Source of the DNA: Curtobacterium sp. MCLR17_007
GTDB lineage: Bacteria; Actinomycetota; Actinomycetes; Actinomycetales; Microbacteriaceae
Reading direction: 5' to 3'
Length of the DNA stretch: 64,000 nt
Assembly (NCBI RefSeq): GCF_003234655.2
Contig: NZ_CP126271.1
Coordinates: 2,852,001-2,916,000 of the forward strand
The notes beneath the pieces are model-generated. The model was given only the letters and a program-made list of their open reading frames with translations. It was not told the origin of the DNA and did not search any database. Below are positions 10,190 through 18,574 of this stretch, piece by piece. The translations under genes were made by a program, and so were the position numbers. Positions within the stretch are counted from its first letter, which is position 1. Every line of letters starts with the position of its first letter.

Positions 10190-12015
10190 GCCTCGGTGTG
10201 CCCCAGGTCCGGCTCGGTGCGGAGCGTGACCGTGCGCGATGCCGAGGCGTGCAGCTCGAACACGACGACCTCGTTCCGGCCCGCGCGCAGGACCGGTCCC
10301 GGTACCGCGAGCGTCGTCTGCGGGCCGCGTGACCAGTACCGGCCGAGGCAGAACCCGTTGACCCAGGCGACACCCTTCCGGAAGCCGTCGAGCGCGAGGT
10401 ACCGGTCGTCGACGACGTCGAGGTCGAACGACCCGAGCGCGACGACGGGCCCGGCGAGGACGGAGCCGTTCGTGCTCGGGAGTGCCCGCAGGACGTCGAG
10501 CGCCGCCTCGGGCAGGGGGTCGAGCGCGAGTGGTGACACCGTCCACCGCTCGAGGGGCACACCGTCGACGGACACGCCACCGATCAGGCCCTTCGGTTCG
10601 CCGATGCGGACGCCGTAGTCGACCCGTCCCTGGTCCTCGACCAGCAGCTCCAGCGTGCCGGTCCCCCGCGGCAGCGCCAGCGCCCGGTCGTGGTGCTCCC
10701 GTTCGAGCACGCCCACAGGGCGACCGTCGACCCTGACCAGGACACGGTCACGGACTTCGGTGCCGACGGTGAGGACGCCACCGGTGGGCAGGTCGACCTC
10801 GGTCCGGTAGAGCACGAAGCCCGAGGCGGCGCCGAGCTCGTCGAACGTCGGGACGTCCTGGTGCGTGGTCCAGGACGTGAGGTGCGGGAGCAGCGACGCG
10901 AGCGGCGTGGACCGGTCGAGTCGGACGGCGAGGTCCGTGGCGGGGGTGGGCCGGTCCTCCAGGGCGACGCCGGTCGCGCCCACCGGAGCGAGGCGACCCG
11001 ACCCGCCGGGCAGCATCGACGCGGGCAGCTCGGGCACGGGCGCGTAGCGCTCGATCACCGTGCGGAACGCGTGGAACTTCGCGGTCGGTCGGCCGGCCTC
11101 GTCGAGCGGGGCGTCGTAGTCGTACGACGTCGCGATCGGCCGGTACACGCCCTTGTCGTTCGCGCCGTTCGTGAAGCCGAAGTTCGTGCCGCCGTGGAAC
11201 ATGTAGACGTTGACCGAGCCGCCGGCGGCGAGCAGGTCGTCCAGGTCGGACGCCGACGCCGCGGCCGGGGTGGTGTGGTGGTGCTCGCCCCAGCTGTCGA
11301 ACCAGCCGTCCCAGAACTCCGAGCACATCAGCGGCCCGGTCGGCTGGGCCTGCCGCAGCCGCTCCAGCCGCTCCGTGGAGCGCGATCCGAAGGACCCGGT
11401 CTTGTGCAGCGAGGGCAGCGACCCGTCCTCGAGCATGGTGCCCATCGGCTGGTCGACGCTGGTGAAGGGGACGGTGAGCCCGATCGCACGGTGCATCTGC
11501 TCGAGCTTGGTCAGGTACACCGGGTCGGAACCGTAGGCGCCGTACTCGTTCTCGACCTGCACGAGCACGACGGGTCCGCCAGCGTCGATCTGGCGTGGGA
11601 CGAGGACGGGCGCGAGGGCGTCGAGGTACCGGGACACGGCGGCCAGGAACTGCGGCTCGTCGCGCCGGATGCCGACGGTGCCGTCGGTGAACAGCCAGTA
11701 CGGCAGACCGCCGTTGGTCCACTCGGCGCAGATGTACGGGCCCGGGCGGACGACGGCGTGCATGCCCTCGGCGGCGACCAGGTCGAGGAACCGCCCGAGG
11801 TCGAGGCCGCCCGTGAAGTCGAAGTCGCCCGGCGTGGCCTCGTGCGCGTTCCACGCGACGTAGGTCTCGACGGTGTTCAGGCCCATCAGCCGGGCCTTGC
11901 GGATGCGGTCCTGCCACAGGTCCGGGTGCACGCGGAAGTAGTGGATCGCGCCGGACAGGACCCGGTGCGGTTCGCCGTCGAGCAGGAAGTCGGTGTCGCC
12001 GATGGCGAAGCGCAT
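10186..12015 (-). CDS. GH35 beta-galactosidase
   Basis: A 609-residue beta-galactosidase without signal peptide, so it acts in the cytoplasm on imported galactosides. The catalytic barrel starts at once (LLDGEPHRVLSGAIHYFR). VQVENEYGAYG carries the acid/base Glu (about residue 157) and CSEFWDGWFDSWGE the nucleophile Glu (about 233). The C-terminal part forms beta-sandwich domains. It lies downstream of a CUT1 importer in the same direction, separated from the binding-protein gene by a hairpin. The context suggests uptake and hydrolysis of plant galactan or galacto-oligosaccharides. AGAAAGG precedes the ATG. Confidence 0.95.
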   Translation of the reverse strand: MRFAIGDTDFLLDGEPHRVLSGAIHYFRVHPDLWQDRIRKARLMGLNTVETYVAWNAHEATPGDFDFTGGLDLGRFLDLVAAEGMHAVVRPGPYICAEWTNGGLPYWLFTDGTVGIRRDEPQFLAAVSRYLDALAPVLVPRQIDAGGPVVLVQVENEYGAYGSDPVYLTKLEQMHRAIGLTVPFTSVDQPMGTMLEDGSLPSLHKTGSFGSRSTERLERLRQAQPTGPLMCSEFWDGWFDSWGEHHHTTPAAASASDLDDLLAAGGSVNVYMFHGGTNFGFTNGANDKGVYRPIATSYDYDAPLDEAGRPTAKFHAFRTVIERYAPVPELPASMLPGGSGRLAPVGATGVALEDRPTPATDLAVRLDRSTPLASLLPHLTSWTTHQDVPTFDELGAASGFVLYRTEVDLPTGGVLTVGTEVRDRVLVRVDGRPVGVLEREHHDRALALPRGTGTLELLVEDQGRVDYGVRIGEPKGLIGGVSVDGVPLERWTVSPLALDPLPEAALDVLRALPSTNGSVLAGPVVALGSFDLDVVDDRYLALDGFRKGVAWVNGFCLGRYWSRGPQTTLAVPGPVLRAGRNEVVVFELHASASRTVTLRTEPDLGHTEA

Positions 12016-12033
12016 CGTGCGCCTTTCTGTCAG

Positions 12034-12069
12034 CGGAGGGGCCGCACGGTTGCCCGTGCGGCCCCTCCG
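12034..12069 (-). terminator. Intercistronic hairpin between binding-protein and beta-galactosidase genes
   Basis: Perfect 16-bp arms CGGAGGGGCCGCACGG (12034-12049) and complement (12054-12069) with a 4-nt loop. It sits inside an otherwise co-directional operon, so it probably attenuates the beta-galactosidase gene or protects the 3' end of the binding-protein message. Confidence 0.75.
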
Positions 12070-12087
12070 GGGTGTGCGGTGGCGGGA

Positions 12088-13422
12088 CTACTTGGTCGAG
12101 ACCGTGAAGCCCTGCTGCTTGCCGTACTTCACGAGCGCATCCTGCCAGGCCTGCAGCCCGGACTCGAGGGACGTCCCCTTCTCGTACGACTGACCGACGG
12201 TGTCCGCGTAGACGCTGTTCGCGTACACCTGGTACGGCAGGTAGGTGAAGTCGTTGTCCGACGCCTTGGACGCGTCGACCAGGACCTCGTTGATCTTCTG
12301 TCCACCGAAGTACGACGGCTCCTCGTTGAGGAACGACGACGACTCCAGGTCAGCGGTGGTCGACGGGAAGCCGCCCGACTCCATGAAGACCTTCGTGGAC
12401 TCCTTCGACGAGTTCAGCCACTTGAGGAAGCCAGCGGCCAGGGCCGGGTTCTTCGACTGCTTCATGACGACCTCGGCGCTGCCGCCGTTGTTCGCGGTGG
12501 CGGCCTTCGAACCGTCGTAGGTCGGCATCGGGGCCACACGCCAGTTGCCCGACGCGTCAGCGACGCTCGCCTCGAGGTTGCCGGGCATCCAGGCGCCGGT
12601 GATCAGGGTCGCGATCTCGCCGTTGCCGAGCTGCTTGTACCAGTCGTCGGTCCAGCCGACGGTCTTGGACAGCAGGCCCTTCTCGACGAGCTGGTTCCAG
12701 GTCTTCGTCCACTTCTGCACACCGGAGTCGGCGAGGTTGATCGAGACCTTGTCGCCGTCCGTGGTGAAGGGCGTGCCGCCGGCCTGGGCGATCATGCTCG
12801 TGGTGAAGCCGGCGTCCCCGGAGTCGGCCGCGATGTAGGCGTTCGGGTCGGCCTGGTGCAGCTTCTCGGCCGCGGTGACGTACTCGTCCCAGGTCGTGGG
12901 CACGGCGATGTCGTGCTCGTCGAAGACCTTCTTGTTGTAGAACAGCGCCATGGGGCCGGAGTCCTGGGGCAGACCGTAGACCTTGTCGCCGTCGGTGACG
13001 GAGCTCCACGTGCTGGCCGCGAACTTGCTCTTCAGGTCGCCGAAGCCGTAGCTGGACAGGTCGAGGAGCGACTCGGACAGCGAGAACTGCGGGATGGCGT
13101 AGTACTCGACCTGGGCGACGTCGGGGGCGCCCGAGCCGGCCTTGATCGTGTTCTGCAGCTTGGTGTACTGGTCGGCACCGGTGCCGGCGTTGACGATCTT
13201 GACCTTCACCTTGGGGTACTGCTTCTCGAACGCGGCGACCTGGGCCTTCGCGGACGGGGTCCACGACCAGTAGGTCAGCGTCCCGCCCTTCGACAGCGCC
13301 GAGTCGATGTCCGACGACGAACCGCCGGAGGAGGAGCCGCCGGAGGCGCAGGCCGCCAGGGCGATGGCGGCGGTGACGCCGATGGCGAGGGCGCTGAGTC
13401 CGCGCCGGAGCCTGGTGTTCAT
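12088..13422 (-). CDS. Extracellular sugar-binding lipoprotein (CUT1, galactoside importer)
   Basis: A 444-residue solute-binding protein with signal peptide RRGLSALAIGVTAAIALAAC; Cys of the LAAC lipobox is the lipid attachment site, followed by a Gly/Ser linker. The mature part begins GGTLTYWSWTPSAKAQVAAF, typical of the family 1 fold. GAAAGG precedes the ATG. It lies 79 bp downstream of the two permease genes and upstream of the GH35 gene, so a galactose-containing oligosaccharide is the likely ligand (inference from context). Confidence 0.92.
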   Translation of the reverse strand: MNTRLRRGLSALAIGVTAAIALAACASGGSSSGGSSSDIDSALSKGGTLTYWSWTPSAKAQVAAFEKQYPKVKVKIVNAGTGADQYTKLQNTIKAGSGAPDVAQVEYYAIPQFSLSESLLDLSSYGFGDLKSKFAASTWSSVTDGDKVYGLPQDSGPMALFYNKKVFDEHDIAVPTTWDEYVTAAEKLHQADPNAYIAADSGDAGFTTSMIAQAGGTPFTTDGDKVSINLADSGVQKWTKTWNQLVEKGLLSKTVGWTDDWYKQLGNGEIATLITGAWMPGNLEASVADASGNWRVAPMPTYDGSKAATANNGGSAEVVMKQSKNPALAAGFLKWLNSSKESTKVFMESGGFPSTTADLESSSFLNEEPSYFGGQKINEVLVDASKASDNDFTYLPYQVYANSVYADTVGQSYEKGTSLESGLQAWQDALVKYGKQQGFTVSTK

Positions 13423-13501
13423 GGGGTGCCTTTCACTTCTTCGTGTTGGGGGGTGGTGCTGCTGTGGTGCGGACGGGAGACGCGAGCCTCCGGTCCGGGT
13501 C

Positions 13502-14479
13502 TCAGGCCTTGACTGACCCGGCGGCCAGGCCGGACTGCCAGAAGCGCTGCAGGAAGAGGAACGCGACCACGATCGGGATGATCGTGAGGAGCGACCCGGT
13601 GACGACGAGGTTGTAGATGGGCTGCGCGCCGGAGCCGGTGGCCTGCGCGTTCCACTGGTTCAGGCCGACGGTGAGCGGGTACCACTTCGGGTCGCTCAGC
13701 ATGATGAGCGGCAGGAAGTAGTTGTTCCACGTGGCCACGACCGCGAACAGCAGCACGGTGACCACGCCGGGCGCGAGCAGCCGGAGCGCGATCGTGAAGA
13801 AGATCCGGAACTCCCCCGCGCCGTCCATGCGGGCGGCTTCGAGCAGTTCGGCGGGGATCGCGTCGACCGCATAGGTCCAGATCAGGTACATGCCGAACGG
13901 GCTGATCAGCGAGGGCAGGATGATTGCCCACGGGGTGTTCGTCAGGCCGACCTGCGAGAACAGCAGGAAGGTCGGGACGGCGAGCGCCGTGCCGGGCACC
14001 GCGATCGCGCCGAGGACGACCGCGAACACCGCGCGGCGACCGGGGAACGAGAACTTCGCCATGCCGTAGCCCGCGACCGTGGCGAGCAGGGTCGCCCCAC
14101 CGGCACCGACGACGACGTACAGCAGCGTGTTGCCGAACCACTGCAGGAAGATGCCGTCGTTGTACGTCACCGTCTCGACGATGTTCTGCCAGAGGTTGAA
14201 GTCCCCGCCGAACCAGAGCCCGAAGGTGCTCAGCAGCGACGACTGCGTCTTCGTGCTGTTGACCAGCAGGTAGAACAGCGGCGCGAACGAGTAGACGACG
14301 AACACGATCATCACGGCGGTCAGCAGCCCGGAGCGCTTCGGCTTCCGGCCGTCGACGGGCGGCTTCGTCTTCCTGGAGGCTCGTCCCGCTCCGCCACGGC
14401 CGTCGCGGAGCGTCGTGGTCGCCTCGGTGACGGTGGCCGGAGCGGCAGGACCGGTGGCGGGGTGCTGCAGGGTGCTCAT
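13502..14479 (-). CDS. Carbohydrate ABC transporter permease (MalG-like, galactoside importer)
   Basis: A 325-residue permease with a long Pro/Ala-rich cytoplasmic N-terminus before the first span (LLTAVMIVFVVYSFAPLFYLL). The EAA loop is EAARMDGAGEFRIFFTIALRLLAP. The start at 14479 overlaps the upstream stop as ATGA and has AGGAGA 5 nt away. It forms the channel with the gene upstream. Confidence 0.93.
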   Translation of the reverse strand: MSTLQHPATGPAAPATVTEATTTLRDGRGGAGRASRKTKPPVDGRKPKRSGLLTAVMIVFVVYSFAPLFYLLVNSTKTQSSLLSTFGLWFGGDFNLWQNIVETVTYNDGIFLQWFGNTLLYVVVGAGGATLLATVAGYGMAKFSFPGRRAVFAVVLGAIAVPGTALAVPTFLLFSQVGLTNTPWAIILPSLISPFGMYLIWTYAVDAIPAELLEAARMDGAGEFRIFFTIALRLLAPGVVTVLLFAVVATWNNYFLPLIMLSDPKWYPLTVGLNQWNAQATGSGAQPIYNLVVTGSLLTIIPIVVAFLFLQRFWQSGLAAGSVKA

Positions 14480-15411
14480 CGGTTCTCCTGACGGGTGCCG
14501 CGGACCTGCACGACGTAGGCGATCACGGCGGTGATCACGCCCATGACGATCGCGACGGTGGCGGAGTAGTTGAACTGCTGGCCGCTGAAGGACAGCGAGT
14601 AGGCGTACATGTTCGGCGTGAACGAGCTGCCGATGACGTTCGGGGCGAGGGTCTTCAGCAGGTTCGGCTCGTTGAAGAGCTGGAAGCTGCCGATGATCGA
14701 GAAGATCGTGGCGATGACCATCGGGCCGCGGAGCGCGGGGAGCTTGATCGAGAACACCGTGCGCATCGGGCCGGCGCCGTCGAGCTCGGCTGCCTCGTAC
14801 AGCTCGCCGGGGACGGTGCGGAGCGCCGCGTAGAAGATCAGCATGTTGTAGCCGAGGAACTCCCACGTGACGACGTTGCCGATCGAGGTGAGCACCCACG
14901 TGGGGCTGAACGGCTGCAGCAGGTCGATGCCCATCGCGTCGTTCGCCGCCCCGGTCAGGCCGAACTGGTTGCCGTAGATGAAGCCCCAGATGAGGGCCGC
15001 GACGACGCCCGGGACCGCGTAGGGCAGGAACACCGCGATGCGGAAGAAGCCCGTTCCCCACAGGCGGGCACTGTCGAGCGCCAGCGCGGCGACGAGCGCC
15101 AGGCCGAGCATGATCGGCACCTGGACGACGAGGAAGACCGCGACCCGGCCGAACCCCGTCCAGAACTGCGAGTCCTGGAACAGCTGCACGTAGTTGGCGA
15201 CCCAGACGAACTGGTTGCCGCCGACGAGCTGGTCGCGGAACAGGCTGAGCCAGAGCGCGTACCCGATCGGGACGATGAGCATGAGGACCAGGACGGCGAC
15301 GAACGGCCCGACGAACAGCCAGCCGGTGTACCGGCCGCGGGGCTTCGGCCGCCGTCGCGGAGGCGATTCCGGCGAGGCCGCCGGTGCCGTGCGCGCTGCG
15401 AGCGTGCTCAT
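14476..15411 (-). CDS. Carbohydrate ABC transporter permease (MalF-like, galactoside importer)
   Basis: A 311-residue permease, first gene of the galactoside operon. A basic N-terminal tail (PPRRRPKPRGRYTGW) precedes about six membrane spans. The EAA motif is EAAELDGAGPMRTVFSIKLP. AAGGAG stands 5 nt before the ATG. A perfect palindromic operator lies 33 bp upstream, and the LacI regulator gene is divergent. Confidence 0.93.
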   Translation of the reverse strand: MSTLAARTAPAASPESPPRRRPKPRGRYTGWLFVGPFVAVLVLMLIVPIGYALWLSLFRDQLVGGNQFVWVANYVQLFQDSQFWTGFGRVAVFLVVQVPIMLGLALVAALALDSARLWGTGFFRIAVFLPYAVPGVVAALIWGFIYGNQFGLTGAANDAMGIDLLQPFSPTWVLTSIGNVVTWEFLGYNMLIFYAALRTVPGELYEAAELDGAGPMRTVFSIKLPALRGPMVIATIFSIIGSFQLFNEPNLLKTLAPNVIGSSFTPNMYAYSLSFSGQQFNYSATVAIVMGVITAVIAYVVQVRGTRQENR

Positions 15412-15443
15412 GGGACTCCTTCGTCTGCAGCGTTCTGTGTTGC

Positions 15444-15463
15444 CGATGTTGACGTCAACATCG
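15444..15463. promoter_or_regulatory. LacI-family operator O1 of the galactoside operon
   Basis: CGATGTTGACGTCAACATCG is a perfect 20-bp palindrome with the central CG step common in LacI-family sites. It lies between the permease start (15411) and the LacI gene, so it can control both directions. Confidence 0.85.
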
Positions 15464-15480
15464 AACGAGCCGACGATAGC

Positions 15481-15496
15481 ATGGCAACGTCAACAT
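15481..15496. promoter_or_regulatory. Second, degenerate LacI-family operator O2
   Basis: ATGGCAACGTCAACAT matches the core of O1 at 13 of 16 positions, with an intact right half-site. Its centre is about 35 bp from that of O1. It may support cooperative binding or autoregulation of the divergent lacI gene. Confidence 0.65.
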
Positions 15497-15562
15497 GCGT
15501 TACCGTCCGGGGAGGCCGTTCGGGATCCCGCACGGTTGCCGCAGGTGTCGAGAGGGATCATC

Positions 15563-16591
15563 GTGACGACGGAGCTGTCGCCCGGAGCAAAGCGCTCCCC
15601 CTCGATGGCCGAGGTCGCCGACGCCGCCGGGGTCTCGATGCAGACGGTCTCCCGCGTCGCCCGCGGCTTCGACAACGTCAGCCCCGACACCCGACTCCGC
15701 GTCCAGGCGGTGATGACCTCGCTGGGCTACCGGCCGAACCGTGCCGCGCGTGCCCTGCGCTCAGGGCGGTTCCGCACGATCGGCGTGATCATGTTCACGC
15801 TGGCGTCATTCGGCAACATGCGCACGCTCGAGGCCATCGCCGACGCCGCGGGCGCCGCCGACTTCACGATCACCCTGCTGCCCATGGCATCCCGCACCGG
15901 CGAAGGGGTGCGGTCGGCGTTCTCCCGCCTGCACGAACAGGCCGTCGACGGGGTCATCATCATCATCGAGTCGCACGTCATCGACACCGCCGAGGTCGCC
16001 CTGCCCGACGGCGTCCCGGTCGTGGTCGTCGACTCCACCGGCACGACGGACCACCCGGCGATCGACACCGACCAGACCCAGGGCGCCCGGCTCGCGACGC
16101 AGCACCTGCTCGACCTGGGTCACGACACCGTCTGGCACGTCGCCGGCCCCTCGTCGTCGTACTCGGCAGCACGCCGGCTCGCCGCGTGGCAGTCGACGCT
16201 CGAACGGGCCGGACGCACGGTGCCACCCGTGTTCCGCGGCGACTGGAACACCTCGTCCGGCTACCGCGCCGGGCTCGAGATCGCGGAACGGCCGGAGATC
16301 ACCGCCGTGTTCGCCGCGAACGACCAGACGGCGCTCGGGATCCTGCGGGCGTGCCACGAGCTCGGGCGCGCGGTCCCGTCGTCGCTCAGCGTGGTGGGCT
16401 TCGACGACTCGCCGGAGTCCGACTCGTTCTGGCCGCCGCTGACGACCGTGCACCAGTCCTTCGACGAGGTCGGCCGGCGCGCGGTCGCGACCCTGCTGGC
16501 GCAGATCGACGGCGAGGTCGTCGCCGCCGTGACGGACCTGGTTCCCGTGCGGCTCGTCGAGCGCGCGAGCACGGCGGCGCCGGCGCGCTGA
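15563..16591 (+). CDS. LacI-family transcriptional regulator (galactoside operon)
   Basis: A 342-residue repressor. The N-terminal helix-turn-helix is MAEVADAAGVSMQTVSRVAR, followed by the hinge helix (GYRPNRAARALRSG) and a periplasmic-binding-like effector domain ending QSFDEVGRRAVATLLAQI. GTG at 15563 is chosen because AGAGGGA lies 6-12 nt upstream and the HTH begins 17 residues later. It is divergent from the CUT1/GH35 operon and presumably binds the two TGTTGACGTCAACA-type sites. The effector is probably a galactoside (inference). Confidence 0.92.
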   Translation: MTTELSPGAKRSPSMAEVADAAGVSMQTVSRVARGFDNVSPDTRLRVQAVMTSLGYRPNRAARALRSGRFRTIGVIMFTLASFGNMRTLEAIADAAGAADFTITLLPMASRTGEGVRSAFSRLHEQAVDGVIIIIESHVIDTAEVALPDGVPVVVVDSTGTTDHPAIDTDQTQGARLATQHLLDLGHDTVWHVAGPSSSYSAARRLAAWQSTLERAGRTVPPVFRGDWNTSSGYRAGLEIAERPEITAVFAANDQTALGILRACHELGRAVPSSLSVVGFDDSPESDSFWPPLTTVHQSFDEVGRRAVATLLAQIDGEVVAAVTDLVPVRLVERASTAAPAR

Positions 16592-16623
16592 GCGCGCGCG
16601 GCGCGGCGCGGCGCGGTCGCACG

Positions 16624-16719
16624 GTGCGCGGTTGGTCCTTCGTGCGAGCCTGACCGCCCGGTGCGAGGTTGTAGCGCCGCACCACCCGTGCAACCTCGCA
16701 CGGGCCGCGAACCGCGCAC
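16624..16719. repeat. Nested inverted-repeat element in a convergent gap (copy 1)
   Basis: Outer arms GTGCGCGGTT (16624-16633) and AACCGCGCAC (16710-16719) enclose inner arms GTGCGAGGTTG (16661-16671) and CAACCTCGCAC (16691-16701). It lies between the 3' ends of the lacI gene and the arabinofuranosidase gene. Three other convergent gaps in the window contain the same architecture. No reading frame is supported here. Confidence 0.75.
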
Positions 16720-16721
16720 GG

Positions 16722-16769
16722 TGCGGACGGGAGGCTCGTGGCGGCCCGGCACCGGGCCTCCCGTCCGCA
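16722..16769 (+). terminator. Terminator hairpin with GACGGGAGGC core
   Basis: 14-bp arms TGCGGACGGGAGGC (16722-16735) and complement (16756-16769) lie about 130 bp after the lacI stop, with a 20-nt centre that can pair partly. Confidence 0.75.
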
Positions 16770-16810
16770 GCGTGCGCCGTCGCGCCCGCCTGCCGGCCCG
16801 GGAAGCAGGA

Positions 16811-16851
16811 ACGCGCGTAATGGGTCGGGGATCCCGACCCACCACGCGCGT
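16811..16851 (-). terminator. Terminator of the arabinofuranosidase gene
   Basis: Interrupted stem: ACGCGCGT (16811-16818), TGGGTCGGG (16821-16829), 3-nt loop, CCCGACCCA (16833-16841), ACGCGCGT (16844-16851). It lies 10 bp past the stop of the minus-strand GH51 gene. Confidence 0.8.
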
Positions 16852-16860
16852 CCCGACCTA

Positions 16861-18363
16861 CTAACCGATCGACAGCGCCGTCCACGAGACGGGCGGCAGC
16901 TCGATCGTGACGGTGTCGCCCTCGCGGCGAGCCGTCTCGTTCGTGCGCAGCCCCACGCGCGCCGTGTTCGCGAGGTCGTTGACCGCGTGCAGGTCGTCGT
17001 CCCAGACGCCCTCGGCGTGCAGGTCGCCCGTGACGTCGAGCCCGGACAGGTCGATCGTGACCGTCGTGCTCTCGGACGGGTGGCGGTTCACCAGGAACAC
17101 CGCGGCCTTGCCGTCCTCGATCGTGGCGGCGGAGTCGACCACGGGGACCTGCCCGTACGTGCCGCCGTCGACCGTGTCACCCGATGCGATGACCTGCAGC
17201 GAGGTGCCGTGCGCCAGGCGCGAGGTCAGCGAGAACGGGAAGAACGTGGTCTGGCGCCAGGCCTCGCCACCGGGCTCGGTCATGATCGGGCCGATCACGT
17301 TGACGAGCTGTGCGATCGACGCCGAGGCAACGCGGTCGGCGTGGCGGAGCAGCGAGATGAGCAGGCCGCCGACGACGACGGCGTCCGCCACGGTGTAGAT
17401 GTCCTCGAGCAGACGCGGGGCCACGGGCCACTCGTCGATCGTGAACTCCTTCTGCATCTCGTTCCACTTCGAGATCGACCAGACGTTCCACTCGTCGAAC
17501 GAGATGTCGATGCGCTTGTCCGACTTCTTGTGCGCCTGCACGTGGTCGGCCGCGGTCGTCACGGTGTCGATGAAGCGGTCCATGTTGACGCCGGACGCCA
17601 GGAAGGTCGCGAGGTCGTCGCCCTCTTCGTAGTAGGCGTGCGCCGAGATGTAGTCGACGTCGTCGTAGGCGTGCTCGAGGACCGTGCGCTCCCACTCACC
17701 GAAGGTCGGCATCGAGGCACCGGACGAACCGCAGATCACGAGCTCGAGGTCGGGCTGGATCTGGCGCATGCCCTTGGCGGTCATCGCCGCGAGCTTGCCG
17801 TAGTCGTCGGCGTTCTTGTGGCCGAGCTGCCAGGGGCCGTCCATCTCGTTGCCCAGGCACCACATCGTGACGCCGAACGGTGCCTCGCGGCCGTTGCGCT
17901 TGCGCTCCTCGGAGCGGGCGGTGCCGCCGGGGATGTTCGCGTACTCGAGCAGCTCGATGGCCGCCTCGGTCCCGCGGGTGCCGAGGTTGACGGCGAGCAT
18001 CAGCTCGGAGTCGACGGAGTCGAGCCACTGCTGGAACTCGTGCAGGCCGACCTCGTTGGTCTCGGTGGAGTGCCAGGCCAGGTCGAGGCGCTTCGGACGC
18101 TCGTCGACCGGGCCGACGCCGTCCTCCCACTTGTAGCCGGACACGAAGTTGCCGCCGGGGTAGCGGATCGTGGTGACGCCGAGCTCCTTGACGAGCTCGA
18201 TGACGTCCTTGCGGAAGCCGTGCTCGTCGGCCGTCTCGTGCGACGGCTCGTGGATGCCGTCGTAGACGTGACGGCCGAGGTGCTCGACGAACCCGCCGAA
18301 GAGACGACGGCGCACCGGCCCCACGGTGAAGGCGGCGTCGAGGACGAGGTGTGTGCGGGGCAT
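16861..18363 (-). CDS. abfA: GH51 alpha-L-arabinofuranosidase
   Basis: A 500-residue cytoplasmic arabinofuranosidase that removes arabinose from arabinan or arabinoxylan oligosaccharides. Family signatures: RYPGGNFVSGYKWEDGVGP, WCLGNEMDGPW with acid/base Glu at about residue 173, and ISFDEWNVW with nucleophile Glu at about 291. The length is normal for intracellular GH51. The start at 18363 has GGAG 5 nt upstream; an in-frame ATG 18 codons earlier lacks a ribosome site. It is divergent from a CUT1 importer, with two identical operators between them. Confidence 0.96.
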   Translation of the reverse strand: MPRTHLVLDAAFTVGPVRRRLFGGFVEHLGRHVYDGIHEPSHETADEHGFRKDVIELVKELGVTTIRYPGGNFVSGYKWEDGVGPVDERPKRLDLAWHSTETNEVGLHEFQQWLDSVDSELMLAVNLGTRGTEAAIELLEYANIPGGTARSEERKRNGREAPFGVTMWCLGNEMDGPWQLGHKNADDYGKLAAMTAKGMRQIQPDLELVICGSSGASMPTFGEWERTVLEHAYDDVDYISAHAYYEEGDDLATFLASGVNMDRFIDTVTTAADHVQAHKKSDKRIDISFDEWNVWSISKWNEMQKEFTIDEWPVAPRLLEDIYTVADAVVVGGLLISLLRHADRVASASIAQLVNVIGPIMTEPGGEAWRQTTFFPFSLTSRLAHGTSLQVIASGDTVDGGTYGQVPVVDSAATIEDGKAAVFLVNRHPSESTTVTIDLSGLDVTGDLHAEGVWDDDLHAVNDLANTARVGLRTNETARREGDTVTIELPPVSWTALSIG

Positions 18364-18430
18364 GGATCTCCTTTGATCAGGCTGTTCGTCGTGCAGGGGT
18401 CGTGCGTTCGGTGGCACCCCGTCACGAAAA

Positions 18431-18442
18431 GTGAGCGCTCAC
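18431..18442. promoter_or_regulatory. LacI-type operator, copy 1 (arabinoside locus)
   Basis: GTGAGCGCTCAC is a perfect 12-bp palindrome 68 bp upstream of the arabinofuranosidase start. It is identical to the copy at 18512, with 81 bp between their first bases. Sequence type and position fit a LacI-family repressor, but none is encoded beside it. Confidence 0.85.
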
Positions 18443-18511
18443 CTGTCCGTAACGCTACCGGTATCCACAGCGCGACGAAAGGGCTGGCGCACCGTGGACA
18501 CGCGGGCTAAT

Positions 18512-18523
18512 GTGAGCGCTCAC
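18512..18523. promoter_or_regulatory. LacI-type operator, copy 2 (arabinoside locus)
   Basis: A second GTGAGCGCTCAC, preceded by T and 52 bp upstream of the binding-protein gene. The two sites together cover both divergent promoters. Confidence 0.85.
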
Positions 18524-18574
18524 GGGACACTGACCCAGGTGTCCTCGCCCGGCCCATCCCGATGGAGTGATGCC

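Noticed and set aside
10690..13512. 940-codon plus-strand open frame across GH35 and binding-protein genes
   Set aside because: Lies wholly opposite two genes with clear catalytic and lipobox motifs; no start signals or domain.
18431..18523. Control of the arabinoside operators by the LacI protein encoded at 15563
   Set aside because: Its probable own operator (TGTTGACGTCAACA) differs in both half-sites from GTGAGCGCTCAC.
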